In this document: positions 37,382-46,539 of the stretch, piece after piece
Position numbering within the stretch: position 1 is the first letter of the stretch
Layout: the number at the start of each line of letters is the position of its first letter
Assembly (NCBI RefSeq): GCF_030815125.1
Contig: NZ_JAUSWH010000001.1
Span: 248,001-312,000, forward strand
Direction of reading: 5' to 3'
Length of the DNA: 64,000 nt
From: Allorhizobium paknamense
Lineage (GTDB): Bacteria; Pseudomonadota; Alphaproteobacteria; Rhizobiales; Rhizobiaceae
The notes under the pieces: model-generated
Seen by the model: only the letters and a program-made list of their open reading frames with translations
What the model was told of the DNA's origin: nothing
The model's database searches: none
Translations under genes and position numbers: made by a program

Positions 37382-39838
37382 TCAGAAGAGACCCGGCGTG
37401 CCCGATTGCACAGCCTGATTGACCTGCGGCGAAGACCGCAGGATTTCTTCCGGAGCCACCTGATTGTCCATGCCGATCACGGACAGGCTGTCCGCCGGGC
37501 CTGTCCCTGGCTTGAAGGCCTCGACGATGGTATCGGGATCGCCCTCGACTGCGGCCATGCCGGTCTTGCGGTTTACGGCCATCATCTGCATGCCGTCCGG
37601 CACCTGGAACTTGGAGGGCGGCGTGCCCTTCAGGGCAGCCTGCATGAACTCGTTGAACACAGGTGCTGCCAGCGAGCCACCGGTCGCACCCCGGCCAAGG
37701 CCCGTGGGCGAGTCGTAGCCGATATAAAGACCTGCCACGAGTTCCGGCGTGAAACCGACGAACCAGGTATCCTTGGCATCATTGGTGGTGCCGGTCTTGC
37801 CGGCCACATCGCGGTCCAGCTTGACCTTGCCATAGGCCGTGCCGCGCTGGATGACCCCCTGCATCATCGAGGTGATCTGATAGGACGTCATCGGATCGAG
37901 AACCTGCAGACGGTTGTCGGCGATCACCGGCTCGTCCTGATTGTTCCAGGTCTCGGCATTGCAGCCCTCGCAGACCCGCTCCTCATGTTTGAAGATGGTC
38001 TTGCCATAACGGTCCTGAATACGGTCGATCAGCGTCGGCTTGATCTGCTTGCCGCCATTGGCAATCACCGCATAGGCGGAGACCATGCGCATGACCGTGG
38101 TTTCGCCGGAGCCCAGAGACATGGCGAGAACCGGGTTCATCTTGTCATAGATGCCGAAACGCTCGGCATATTCGGCAACAAGGTTCATGCCCATGTCATT
38201 GGCCAGACGCACCGTCATCAGGTTACGCGAATGCTCGATGCCGAAGCGCAGCGTCGCCGGTCCCACCGAACCGCCGCCGTCGTTCTGCGGCCGCCACACC
38301 TGTCCGCCGGAAACAAACTCGATCGGCGCATCCAGCACAACCGAAGCCGGGGTATAACCGCTATCGAGTGCGGCGGCATAGACAAAGGGCTTGAAGGAAG
38401 AGCCGGGCTGACGCATGGCCTGCGTGGCGCGGTTGAATTCCGATTGCGCATAGGAGAAGCCGCCCACCAGCGCCAGCACGCGGCCGGTATGCGGGTCCAT
38501 GGCCACCAGGCCGCCCTGCACTTTCGGCGGCTGGCGCAAGCGGAAGCGTTTGGAATTTTCATCGCCCAGACGCTCGACGTAAACGACATCGCCGGTCTTC
38601 AGCACGCCGTCAGGCGATTTCGCCGTTTTGCGGTCGCCGCGCCCGGAGCGATAGGCCCATTCCATGTCGGCAGCGGCAATCGTCCCGGTCATCCGCTCAG
38701 GCACCACCTTGCCGGCGGCGTCCTTGTCGGGCTGCAGGCCGATCTGCACTTCCTTCGGCGAGACCGACAGCACCACCGCCAGTTCCCATTCCGGCACATC
38801 GCTCAGGGTCGGCACATCCGCCAGCGGCACACCCCAATCAGACCCCAGCTCAATCGACTTGACGGGGCCGCGATAGCCGCGCCGCTCGTCATAATTGATC
38901 AGGCCATCGATCAGCGCCTTGCGCGCCGCCACCTGCAGGCGCGGATCGAGCGAGGTTCGGATGGAAAGGCCACCTTCATAGAGAGACTTCTCGCCATATT
39001 TATCGATGACCTGACGGCGCACTTCCTCCGAGAAATATTCGGACGCAAAGACGCTGCCGCCACCCCGGCGGAGATTGACGCCGAGCGGCTCCTTTTTCGC
39101 CTCATCGCCATCGGCCTGGCTCACGAAGCCATTTTCCACCATCCGGTCGATCACCCAGTTGCGGCGCTCCAGGGCGGCCTGGGTATGGCGGTAGGGATGA
39201 TAATTGGACGGGCCCTTGGGCAGAGACGCCAGATAGGCGGTCTCGGCGATGGTCAGTTCCGTGACCGGCTTGTTAAAATAGGTCAGCGCGGCGCTACCGA
39301 TGCCATAGGCATTCAGACCGAAGAAGATTTCATTGAGGTAGAGCTCAAGGATCTTGTCCTTGGAATAGGCCTGTTCGATCCGGAAAGAGAGAATGGCTTC
39401 CTTGATCTTGCGGTCCATGGTCTGGTCGGCGGAGAGCAGGAAGTTCTTCGCCACCTGCTGGGTAATGGTCGATGCACCGACCGGACGGCGACCGGAACCG
39501 AAATTCTGCAGGTTGACGAGGATGGCGCGGCCAAGACCGTAAAGGTCGACACCGGGATGAGTGTAGAAATTCTTGTCTTCCGCCGACAGGAAAGCCGCCT
39601 TGACGCGGTCCGGGATCGCCTGGATCGGCAGGAAGAGGCGCCGCTCATGGGCATATTCGGCAATCAGCGCACCATTGCCGGCGTGGATGCGGGTGGTGAC
39701 CGGCGGCGCGTAGCGGCTGAGAACCTCGTAATCGGGAAGATCCCGGGTGAGGTTTGCCAGGTAGAGGGCACCGACACCGGCAACGCAAAGGGCGATGACC
39801 GAAGCCAGTCCGAAGAGATATCCAATCAATCTTATCAT
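37382..39838 (-). CDS. mrcA: Penicillin-binding protein 1A
   Basis: A bifunctional murein synthase, 818 residues. One N-terminal membrane helix (LIGYLFGLASVIALCVAGVGALYL) is followed by a GT51 glycosyltransferase domain (EDKNFYTHPGVD with the catalytic Glu, and GASTITQQVAKNFLL), an OB-like insert (about 310-420), and a transpeptidase domain with SxxK in PGSSFKPF, SxN in HSRNLM and KTG in AGKTGTTNDAKD. It lies 92 bases beyond prfB in the same direction and downstream of amiC, so the order amiC-mrcA groups two cell-wall genes. Confidence 0.96.
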   Translation of the reverse strand: MIRLIGYLFGLASVIALCVAGVGALYLANLTRDLPDYEVLSRYAPPVTTRIHAGNGALIAEYAHERRLFLPIQAIPDRVKAAFLSAEDKNFYTHPGVDLYGLGRAILVNLQNFGSGRRPVGASTITQQVAKNFLLSADQTMDRKIKEAILSFRIEQAYSKDKILELYLNEIFFGLNAYGIGSAALTYFNKPVTELTIAETAYLASLPKGPSNYHPYRHTQAALERRNWVIDRMVENGFVSQADGDEAKKEPLGVNLRRGGGSVFASEYFSEEVRRQVIDKYGEKSLYEGGLSIRTSLDPRLQVAARKALIDGLINYDERRGYRGPVKSIELGSDWGVPLADVPTLSDVPEWELAVVLSVSPKEVQIGLQPDKDAAGKVVPERMTGTIAAADMEWAYRSGRGDRKTAKSPDGVLKTGDVVYVERLGDENSKRFRLRQPPKVQGGLVAMDPHTGRVLALVGGFSYAQSEFNRATQAMRQPGSSFKPFVYAAALDSGYTPASVVLDAPIEFVSGGQVWRPQNDGGGSVGPATLRFGIEHSRNLMTVRLANDMGMNLVAEYAERFGIYDKMNPVLAMSLGSGETTVMRMVSAYAVIANGGKQIKPTLIDRIQDRYGKTIFKHEERVCEGCNAETWNNQDEPVIADNRLQVLDPMTSYQITSMMQGVIQRGTAYGKVKLDRDVAGKTGTTNDAKDTWFVGFTPELVAGLYIGYDSPTGLGRGATGGSLAAPVFNEFMQAALKGTPPSKFQVPDGMQMMAVNRKTGMAAVEGDPDTIVEAFKPGTGPADSLSVIGMDNQVAPEEILRSSPQVNQAVQSGTPGLF

Positions 39839-40257
39839 TTTTCCGCTACCGGCAGTGGCTCTCGGTTATCATGCGATGGTCTGTCAGCCCCACTCGGATC
39901 GTTTCACAGGCTCCAGGAAACAGCGAGACGAACCGGCACTTGTTACGCATGTCGTTATCGCAAAACCGCTGCACGCTTTCTGCAACGGCATGCTCCAATG
40001 TGCTTTGGCGTTTTGCATAGCCGCACCGCAATTACAAGGCAGTTCGCAAATCACGCCTGCATGCCGCGCAAGTCTTATCCTTGTTCCGGCGATAATGTGA
40101 GCAAAATAGGGCCGCAAGCACTTCACCCACAACCCTTTCGTTCAACTTTCCTTCTACTGGAATGAATTTGACATTTGATACCTGTTTGCGGCGCTCTCGA
40201 GGATCGAAACCCCTGGCCTGTCATTCTTGACACAGACCGCATCGCCATCACATTGCT
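39839..40257 (-). other. Non-coding gap between amiC and mrcA
   Basis: These 419 bases contain no reading frame with convincing composition or ribosome-binding site. A promoter for mrcA is expected on the minus strand, but I see no clear -35/-10 pair. No strong hairpin or repeat stands out. Confidence 0.4.
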
Positions 40258-41445
40258 TCACCCGCCATTGGCAACCAGCGGCGCACGATATTTGTTGACG
40301 GCCTTCACCAGCAAATCCGCAACACGCCCCCGCCAGGCCGGATCGAGCAGCAGCTTCTCATCATCCTTGTTTGACAGGAAGCCAAGCTCGAGCAGGATGG
40401 ACGGCACATCCGGCGCCTGCAAAACCCGGAAACCCGCAAAGCGGTGCGGATTGTTGATCAGGTTGATCTGCCCTTCGAAGGAGGTCACCACGGATTTCGC
40501 CATGGAAATGGAAAAGGCCTGCGTCTCCCGCCGCGTCAGATCCGCCAGAATATCCGAGACTTCCGGGGGCTCGCTGGAGGCATCGACGCCGCCCACTTCA
40601 TCGGACTGGTTTTCGCGCTCGGCAGCGGCGGCGGCAAGATGGTCGGATGCCTTGTCGGAAATCGTGTAGACGGTGGCGCCGCGAATACCCGCCTGCCCCA
40701 GCATGTCGGCATGCAGAGAAATGAAGAGATTGGCGCCGTGCTGGCGCGCCAGCGTCACCCGCTGCGACAGCGAGAGAAACTCATCCTTGTCCCGCGTCAG
40801 GAACGCTTTGATCCCCTTCTGCTTGTTCAGCCTCTCGGCAAGCGCCTTGGCGAAGGCAAGTGTAATCGTCTTTTCCGGTGTCTGGGTCGATTTGCCGGTT
40901 GCGCCGGCGTCGATACCGCCATGCCCGGCATCAACGGCAATCACGAAATCGCCTGTGGATTTCGGCGGATCGGCCACCACCTGGGCGGCGGGATCGCTCC
41001 ATGCCTCGGGCTTGACCAGCTTGGCGAAGGTCTCGGCATCCGTCATCTCGGCATCGAGCACCAGCCGGAAACCCTTGCCATCCTCATTGGGGCGCACCTC
41101 CGACAGCACTATCTTCGCCGGACGGGCACCCGCCGTCAGCACCAGCCGCGACTGACGCGCATCGATGGCGCCGAAACGGATGGCGCGAAACAGGCCCCGC
41201 GCCGCCAGATCATCCGCCGGAAAACTGAAGGAGGTGGCCGGCAGATCCACCACGATCCGATCCGGATTGGCGATGTAGCGAATGGCAATCTCGGGCCTCT
41301 TATCGAAATCGATGACGATCCGGGTGCGGGCATCGTCGCCTGCAATGCGCGCCGCATAGGCCGCAAGCGGCTCCGCCCGCGCAGCGGCAGCTCCGAGACC
41401 GAGCGCCAGCAGGATCAGCACGGCAAGACGCAAAACAGACTTCAC
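40258..41445 (-). CDS. amiC: N-acetylmuramoyl-L-alanine amidase (AmiC type)
   Basis: A periplasmic zinc amidase that splits septal murein. A GTG at 41445 is chosen as start because AGGAG lies six bases upstream and the product then opens with a signal peptide (MKSVLRLAVLILLALGLGAAAARA); the open frame extends further to 41532. After an AMIN-type beta domain (about 30-145) comes the Amidase_3 domain with zinc ligands in VDAGHGGIDAGA and ISLHAD and the catalytic Glu in ILLELGFLSN (395 residues). Being AmiC-type it probably needs activation by a LytM factor. Confidence 0.93.
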   Translation of the reverse strand: MKSVLRLAVLILLALGLGAAAARAEPLAAYAARIAGDDARTRIVIDFDKRPEIAIRYIANPDRIVVDLPATSFSFPADDLAARGLFRAIRFGAIDARQSRLVLTAGARPAKIVLSEVRPNEDGKGFRLVLDAEMTDAETFAKLVKPEAWSDPAAQVVADPPKSTGDFVIAVDAGHGGIDAGATGKSTQTPEKTITLAFAKALAERLNKQKGIKAFLTRDKDEFLSLSQRVTLARQHGANLFISLHADMLGQAGIRGATVYTISDKASDHLAAAAAERENQSDEVGGVDASSEPPEVSDILADLTRRETQAFSISMAKSVVTSFEGQINLINNPHRFAGFRVLQAPDVPSILLELGFLSNKDDEKLLLDPAWRGRVADLLVKAVNKYRAPLVANGG

Positions 41446-42038
41446 CCGATCTCCTCTCAAAGCCCCGATGCAATGCACGCTCATCCTTACCGCCCTTTGC
41501 GCCTTTCGGGCAACGGGCCTGTTGCATCGCACCTAAATTACACTTCTTATCAATATTATGGCCGCATCCGTTTCCCGCTTGCCATTGTGACAGAGAAAAC
41601 ATACAACGCAAATAAGGGTTAAAATTGTCGACGGGATAGAATCGTCGTGGTGGCTGCCAACCTAGAGGGACCTGGCGCCTTTTGTCCGATGTTTCATCCT
41701 CCGCCAAGGCATGTTTTGTCCCGACACTGAATCGAATGGCCGGTTAGCCGGCAAACAGCAAAGGCGGGAAACCGCCACCCGCTCATTAGAGCATTCATCG
41801 GGCCCCAGGGCCTTTGGTATTGACGCGCTTGTTTGGTATTTGATGTCGTTGCAGCAGGTTATGTTCAGTTCCGTCAGAAGATGGGCCTTCAAGGGTCCGG
41901 TTCCTGACGCGCTGCTGCCCGGAAGAACCCCACTGACAAGCGCACCTTTATCCGGCGCATCGCCTTCGAGAGCAGCACCGCCAGGCATCAGGCCCGCGGC
42001 ATTCCTCGCACCCGATCGCGCCGAGGAGCAGAACTTCC
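41446..42038 (+). promoter_or_regulatory. Divergent amiC-rne region with long rne leader
   Basis: No gene is supported in these 593 bases. It lies between the divergent amiC and rne. Small stems include GGCGGGAAACCGCC near 41763-41777, GGCCGGTTAGCCGGC near 41737 and GGGCCCCAGGGCC near 41801. Long structured rne leaders that RNase E itself cuts are known from enterobacteria; the size here suits similar autocontrol, but that is inference. GAGGAG 9 bases before the rne ATG is the ribosome-binding site. Confidence 0.45.
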
Positions 42039-44987
42039 ATGGCAGACAAAATGCTTATCGATGCGTCTCACGAGGAAGAGACGCGCGTCGTTGTCGTACG
42101 CGGTAACAGGATCGAGGAATTCGACTTCGAATCCCAGCACAAGAAACAGATCCGCGGCAATATCTATCTGGCAAAGGTCACGCGGGTCGAACCCTCCCTT
42201 CAGGCCGCCTTTGTCGATTATGGCGGCAACCGCCACGGCTTCCTGGCTTTCGCCGAAATCCATCCCGACTACTACCAGATCCCGCTTGCTGATCGTCAGG
42301 CCCTGCTGAAAGCAGAAGCCGAAGAGCAAAATCGCCACGAAGATGGTGATTTCGAGCCCGCCGGTGTCGATCCGGCCCATGCAGATCAGCCGAGCATTCA
42401 GGACCCGGCAGAATTCGCCAATGAAGCCGAAGAGGTTGCAGGCCTTGCCGCCAAGACGCAGCCTGTAGAGGACGCTGTGCCTGCCGCCGAGCAGGCTGCG
42501 GAAGCCGAAGCCACTGCCCCCGCGGAAACTGCGGAACCGGTGGCCGCTGAAGCTCCTGTCGAAGAAGAACAGGTCAAGCCGAAAGCTCGCCGTCCTCGCA
42601 AGCCCCGTGCCAAGAAGGCCGCTGAAACCACCGAGGAAAGCGAAGCCGCTGCCCCCGTTGCCGTTGAAAGCGACGAAGGCGGCGAGGATGACGGTTCCGG
42701 CAAGGGCAGCATTGCCGCCATGGTCGATACGGATTCGATTTCCGAAGAGGCGGATAGCCGTCGTCAGCACGATGATGATGACGACGAAGAGGATGAAGGC
42801 GAAAAGGAAGTCATCGAATCCGTCGGCGCAGAAGACGCGATGGAGGAGGTTCCCGATCGCGTGCGCCGGATGCCGCGCAAGCAGTATCGCATTCAGGAAG
42901 TGATCAAGCGCCGGCAGATCCTGCTGGTGCAGGTGGCGAAGGAAGAACGCGGCAACAAGGGTGCAGCGCTCACTACCTATCTTTCGCTGGCCGGACGCTA
43001 TTCCGTGCTGATGCCGAACACAGCACGCGGCGGCGGCATTTCCCGCAAGATCACCACGCCCGCCGACCGCAAGCGGTTGAAGGAAATTGCCCGCGAGCTG
43101 GACGTGCCGCAGGGCATGGGCGTTATCCTGCGGACCGCAGGCGCCAACCGCACCAAGGTCGAGATCAAGCGCGATTTCGAATATCTGATGCGACTTTGGG
43201 AAAATGTTCGCACCCTGACGCTGAACTCGACGGCGCCCTGCCTGGTCTATGAGGAAGGCTCGCTGATCAAGCGCTCCATCCGTGACCTCTATAACAAGGA
43301 CATCAGCGAAATCGTCGTGTCCGGTGAAGAAGGCTATCGTGAAGCGAAAGACTTCATGAAGATGCTGATGCCGAGCCATGCCAAGGTGGTGCAGCCTTAT
43401 CGCGACATTCATCCGATTTTCTCGCGTTCCGGCATTGAGGCGCAGCTTGACCGCATGCTGCAGCCGCAGGTGACGCTGAAATCCGGCGGCTACATCATCA
43501 TCAACCAGACGGAAGCTCTGGTTTCAATCGATGTGAACTCCGGTCGCTCGACCCGCGAATATTCCATCGAAGACACAGCCTTGCAGACCAATCTGGAGGC
43601 GGCGGAAGAAGTGGCCCGCCAGTTGCGCCTGCGCGACCTTGCCGGCCTGATCGTCATCGACTTCATCGACATGGAAGAAAAGCGCAACAACCGCGCTGTC
43701 GAGAAGAAGCTGAAGGATTGCCTGAAGAACGACCGCGCGCGCATCCAGGTGGGCCGCATTTCGCATTTCGGCCTGCTGGAAATGTCGCGCCAGCGCATCC
43801 GCGCCAGCGTGCTGGAATCCACCACCCAGACCTGCCCGCATTGCAGCGGCACGGGGCTCATTCGTTCGCAATCTTCCGTAGCGCTGCACGTTCTGCGCGG
43901 TATCGAGGAATTCCTGCTGAAGAGCACCACGCACGATATTACCGTGCGCACCCTGCCGGAAACGGCGCTCTATCTGCTGAACCACAAGCGTGGCACCATT
44001 GTTGATTATGAAAAGCGCTTCGGCGTTTCCATCGTCATCGATGCGGATGGCAGCGTCGGTCACCAGCATTTTGCCATCGAGCGCGGCGAACCCGTTGCCA
44101 ATCCGGTGAAGATCGAAAGCCTGATGCCGCTCTTCACCGAGATTGAGGAAGACGATCCGATCGTCGAGATCGAAGAGGACGAAGACGAAACGGCAGCCGA
44201 GGCAGCACCCGCCGCCCAGGCAAGCCAGGGCAATGGCGAGGACGGCAATGGCCGCAAGCGCAAGCGCCGCCGCCGCCGTCGTGGCCGCAACGGCAATGGC
44301 GATCACGCCCAGAACGCTCAGGGCAGCGATGACGCTGACGAAGATGATGCTGACGGCGACGCCGATGAGGCCGATGCCGAGGATTCCGAAGGCGCTGCAA
44401 CCGCTGAAGCGGAAAACGGATCGGAAGACGGCAGCAATGGCGATAGCCAGCGCCGTAAACGCCGCCGCCGTGGCAAGCGCGGAGGCCGTCGCGGTCGCGA
44501 TGAGAATGGTCTTGCGGCTGAAAACGGCAGCGATGAGGCTGATGGGGACGGTGACGAGGCCGACGACGCCGCTGAAACGGAAGCCACAGACGAGGCCGTT
44601 TCCGTCGATGTCACAGAAGCCGTTATCGCTGAGGCCGCACCGGAAGCCGTCACTGAGGAAGCCCCGGCTGCCAAGCCGCGCCGCTCTCGCGGCGCCAAGG
44701 CCGTTGTGACGGTCGAGCCTGTGGAGACCGTTCCCGCCGAGACACCGGCAGACGCTGTGATTGCCGAAGACGTGGCCGTGGAAACCGTGGAAGCGGCCCC
44801 TGCCCCGGCAGAGGAAAAACCCGCCGAAGCGGCTGAACCGGAGACCACCGAGGCTGACAAGCCGGTTCGGACCAATCGCGAGTCGAATGTGACCTTCTCC
44901 GAGCCCGTGGTGACGTCGGTTACCTCTGGCGAGGAAGCGCCAAAGCCCAAGAAGGGCGGCTGGTGGCAGAAGCGCGGCTTTCTCTAG
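42039..44987 (+). CDS. rne: Ribonuclease E
   Basis: RNase E is the main endoribonuclease and degradosome scaffold. In this 982-residue protein the S1 domain (residues 37-90 and 290-340) is split by an acidic, Ala/Glu-rich insert of about 190 residues, typical of alphaproteobacteria. The catalytic DNase I-like domain has SIDVNSGRST and VIDFIDME, with the metal-binding aspartates, then the Zn-link CPHCSGTG. From about residue 700 the tail alternates acidic and Arg-rich blocks (RNA-binding) and ends GGWWQKRGFL, like the short GWW motif that binds PNPase in Caulobacter. The stop codon overlaps a repeat element. Confidence 0.95.
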   Translation: MADKMLIDASHEEETRVVVVRGNRIEEFDFESQHKKQIRGNIYLAKVTRVEPSLQAAFVDYGGNRHGFLAFAEIHPDYYQIPLADRQALLKAEAEEQNRHEDGDFEPAGVDPAHADQPSIQDPAEFANEAEEVAGLAAKTQPVEDAVPAAEQAAEAEATAPAETAEPVAAEAPVEEEQVKPKARRPRKPRAKKAAETTEESEAAAPVAVESDEGGEDDGSGKGSIAAMVDTDSISEEADSRRQHDDDDDEEDEGEKEVIESVGAEDAMEEVPDRVRRMPRKQYRIQEVIKRRQILLVQVAKEERGNKGAALTTYLSLAGRYSVLMPNTARGGGISRKITTPADRKRLKEIARELDVPQGMGVILRTAGANRTKVEIKRDFEYLMRLWENVRTLTLNSTAPCLVYEEGSLIKRSIRDLYNKDISEIVVSGEEGYREAKDFMKMLMPSHAKVVQPYRDIHPIFSRSGIEAQLDRMLQPQVTLKSGGYIIINQTEALVSIDVNSGRSTREYSIEDTALQTNLEAAEEVARQLRLRDLAGLIVIDFIDMEEKRNNRAVEKKLKDCLKNDRARIQVGRISHFGLLEMSRQRIRASVLESTTQTCPHCSGTGLIRSQSSVALHVLRGIEEFLLKSTTHDITVRTLPETALYLLNHKRGTIVDYEKRFGVSIVIDADGSVGHQHFAIERGEPVANPVKIESLMPLFTEIEEDDPIVEIEEDEDETAAEAAPAAQASQGNGEDGNGRKRKRRRRRRGRNGNGDHAQNAQGSDDADEDDADGDADEADAEDSEGAATAEAENGSEDGSNGDSQRRKRRRRGKRGGRRGRDENGLAAENGSDEADGDGDEADDAAETEATDEAVSVDVTEAVIAEAAPEAVTEEAPAAKPRRSRGAKAVVTVEPVETVPAETPADAVIAEDVAVETVEAAPAPAEEKPAEAAEPETTEADKPVRTNRESNVTFSEPVVTSVTSGEEAPKPKKGGWWQKRGFL

Positions 44988-45088
44988 AGCATTTCCAGGA
45001 AAAGTGCACTGCGGTTTTCCGTCCGGAAATGCGTAAAAACAAGGACTTAGAGCGTTTCAGTGTTTCCGTGAAACAATGAAACGCTCTA
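44985..45088. repeat. 104-bp palindromic element with TAGAGC / GCTCTA ends
   Basis: The element starts with TAGAGC, whose TAG is the rne stop, and ends with GCTCTA. Module 1 is a stem GCATTTCC/GGAAATGC; module 2 is a nested palindrome CTTAGAGCGTTTCA ... TGAAACGCTCTAAG with inner TGTTTC/GAAACA. A spacer rich in A (GTAAAAACAAGG) separates them. It resembles a repeat widespread in rhizobia and has the same length and layout as 62325-62428. Confidence 0.8.
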
Positions 45089-45111
45089 AGCCGCTACCGT
45101 TTTGCGAAATG

Positions 45112-45143
45112 AAAAAAGCCGTCCGCTCAGCGGACGGCTTTTT
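45112..45143. terminator. Bidirectional terminator between rne and aminotransferase
   Basis: AAAAAGCCGTCCGCT and AGCGGACGGCTTTTT are perfect arms around a tiny loop, followed on plus by TTTTTGCTTTTG and on minus by TTTTTT. It serves the convergent rne and aminotransferase genes. Confidence 0.92.
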
Positions 45144-45198
45144 GCTTTTGATCGTTATGGAATTGTTAACCACCCCGACACTGAAAAACAAAGCAAAA

Positions 45199-46356
45199 TC
45201 AACGAAGCCAGGCAGCCAGCCGGTCCGTTGCCTCGGTCATGTCCTGAAGCGTTCCGGCATAGGAAAAACGCATGGCGCGGTGTCCCTCAAGCGGATCGAA
45301 ATCGAGGCCCGGCGTTGCGGCCACATCGGTTTCCACCAGCATGCGGCGGGCAAATTCCATGCTGTCATTGGTGAAGCGGCTGACATCCACATAGGCGTAG
45401 AAAGCTCCGTCCATGGGCGAGAGCAACGGCAACCCGATCTCCGGCAGGCGCTTTGCCAGGAAATCCCGGTTATCACGGCAGGCGCGGCGGTAGATTTCCA
45501 GTTCCTCCCCCGCCTCGAGCGCCGCAAGCGCTGCAATCTGCGAAAGCTCCGGCGCGGAGATATAAAGGCTCTGCGCCAGGCACTCCACCGGGCGCACCAG
45601 AGTGTCCGGCAGCACCATCCAGCCGATACGCCAGCCGGTCATGCGGTAATATTTCGAGAAGGAATTGATGATGATGGCCTCAGGCGCAAATTCCGCCGCA
45701 CTGGCTTCGTCCGCCCCATAGGTGAGACCGTGATAGATTTCATCGGAGATGAAAGCGATGTCGCGGTCGTGGCACCAGTCGGCCAGCCGCTTTAGCTGCA
45801 CCCGCCCGGTCACGGTGCCGGTGGGGTTGGCGGGACTGGCCAGCAGCACGCCTTTGAGCCGCACATCTGCCGCCCGCGCCTCGGCCTCCAGGCTTTCCGG
45901 TGACAGCGTATAGTCGGTCTCCGGGCCGACCGGCACTTCCAGCACCGTCAGGCCAAGCGCCTTCAGAATGTTACGGTAGGCCGGATAGCCCGGCCGGGCA
46001 ATCGCCACGGCGTCACCGGGATCGAACAGCGTCAGAAAAGCAAGATTGAAGCCTGCGGAAGAGCCGGTGGTGACAACGATCCGTGCCGGATCGACATCCG
46101 CGCCGTAGCGGCTGCGATAAAGGCTGGCGATGCCCGCTCGAAGATCGGCCCGGCCCAGCGCATCGGTATAGCCGATCCGCCCGGTCTTCAGCGCGGCTTC
46201 CGCCGCCTCCACCGCCAGCCGTGGGGCTGGTGCGCCGGGCTGGCCGACCGCCAGCGACAGCACCGGCCTGCCCTCTGCCTTGCAGCGATTGGCTTCCGCC
46301 AGCACATCCATGGCATGAAAGGGATCGACAGCGCTGCGATTGGAAAGAAGGGGCAC
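45199..46356 (-). CDS. PLP-dependent aminotransferase, class I/II
   Basis: A fold-type I aminotransferase of 385 residues. Motifs are SLAVGQPGAPAP, TTGSSAGFNLAF, the conserved ASPANPTGT, SDEIYHGL, the pyridoxal-binding Lys in NSFSKYYRMTGWRIGW and the phosphate-binding Arg at the C-terminal MRFSYAG. It is close to aspartate/alanine-type aminotransferases but the substrate is unknown. The GTG at 46356 is chosen because the product then begins at the conserved LLSNRSAVDPF; the long upstream extension overlaps dsbA and is not real. Divergent from the dsbA-like gene. Confidence 0.88.
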   Translation of the reverse strand: MPLLSNRSAVDPFHAMDVLAEANRCKAEGRPVLSLAVGQPGAPAPRLAVEAAEAALKTGRIGYTDALGRADLRAGIASLYRSRYGADVDPARIVVTTGSSAGFNLAFLTLFDPGDAVAIARPGYPAYRNILKALGLTVLEVPVGPETDYTLSPESLEAEARAADVRLKGVLLASPANPTGTVTGRVQLKRLADWCHDRDIAFISDEIYHGLTYGADEASAAEFAPEAIIINSFSKYYRMTGWRIGWMVLPDTLVRPVECLAQSLYISAPELSQIAALAALEAGEELEIYRRACRDNRDFLAKRLPEIGLPLLSPMDGAFYAYVDVSRFTNDSMEFARRMLVETDVAATPGLDFDPLEGHRAMRFSYAGTLQDMTEATDRLAAWLR

Positions 46357-46539
46357 GGCTTGCTCACTATTGAATTCCGATGAGGCCCCGTTCTCTCCCA
46401 GCGCGTTTGCGATCACAAGTGTGAGATTGCCGGCTTCTGCCCTTTTTCTGCTGTTTCCTTGGGGAAATGTGCGAGCCCACTGGACCTTGGCGGAACGCGC
46501 TGGCAAAAACGGGACAAACCAATCCCCGGAAGGATCGAC

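Noticed and set aside
37406..40165. Plus-strand open frame of 919 codons opposite mrcA
   Set aside because: Shadow of a clear PBP1A gene with all catalytic motifs on the other strand.
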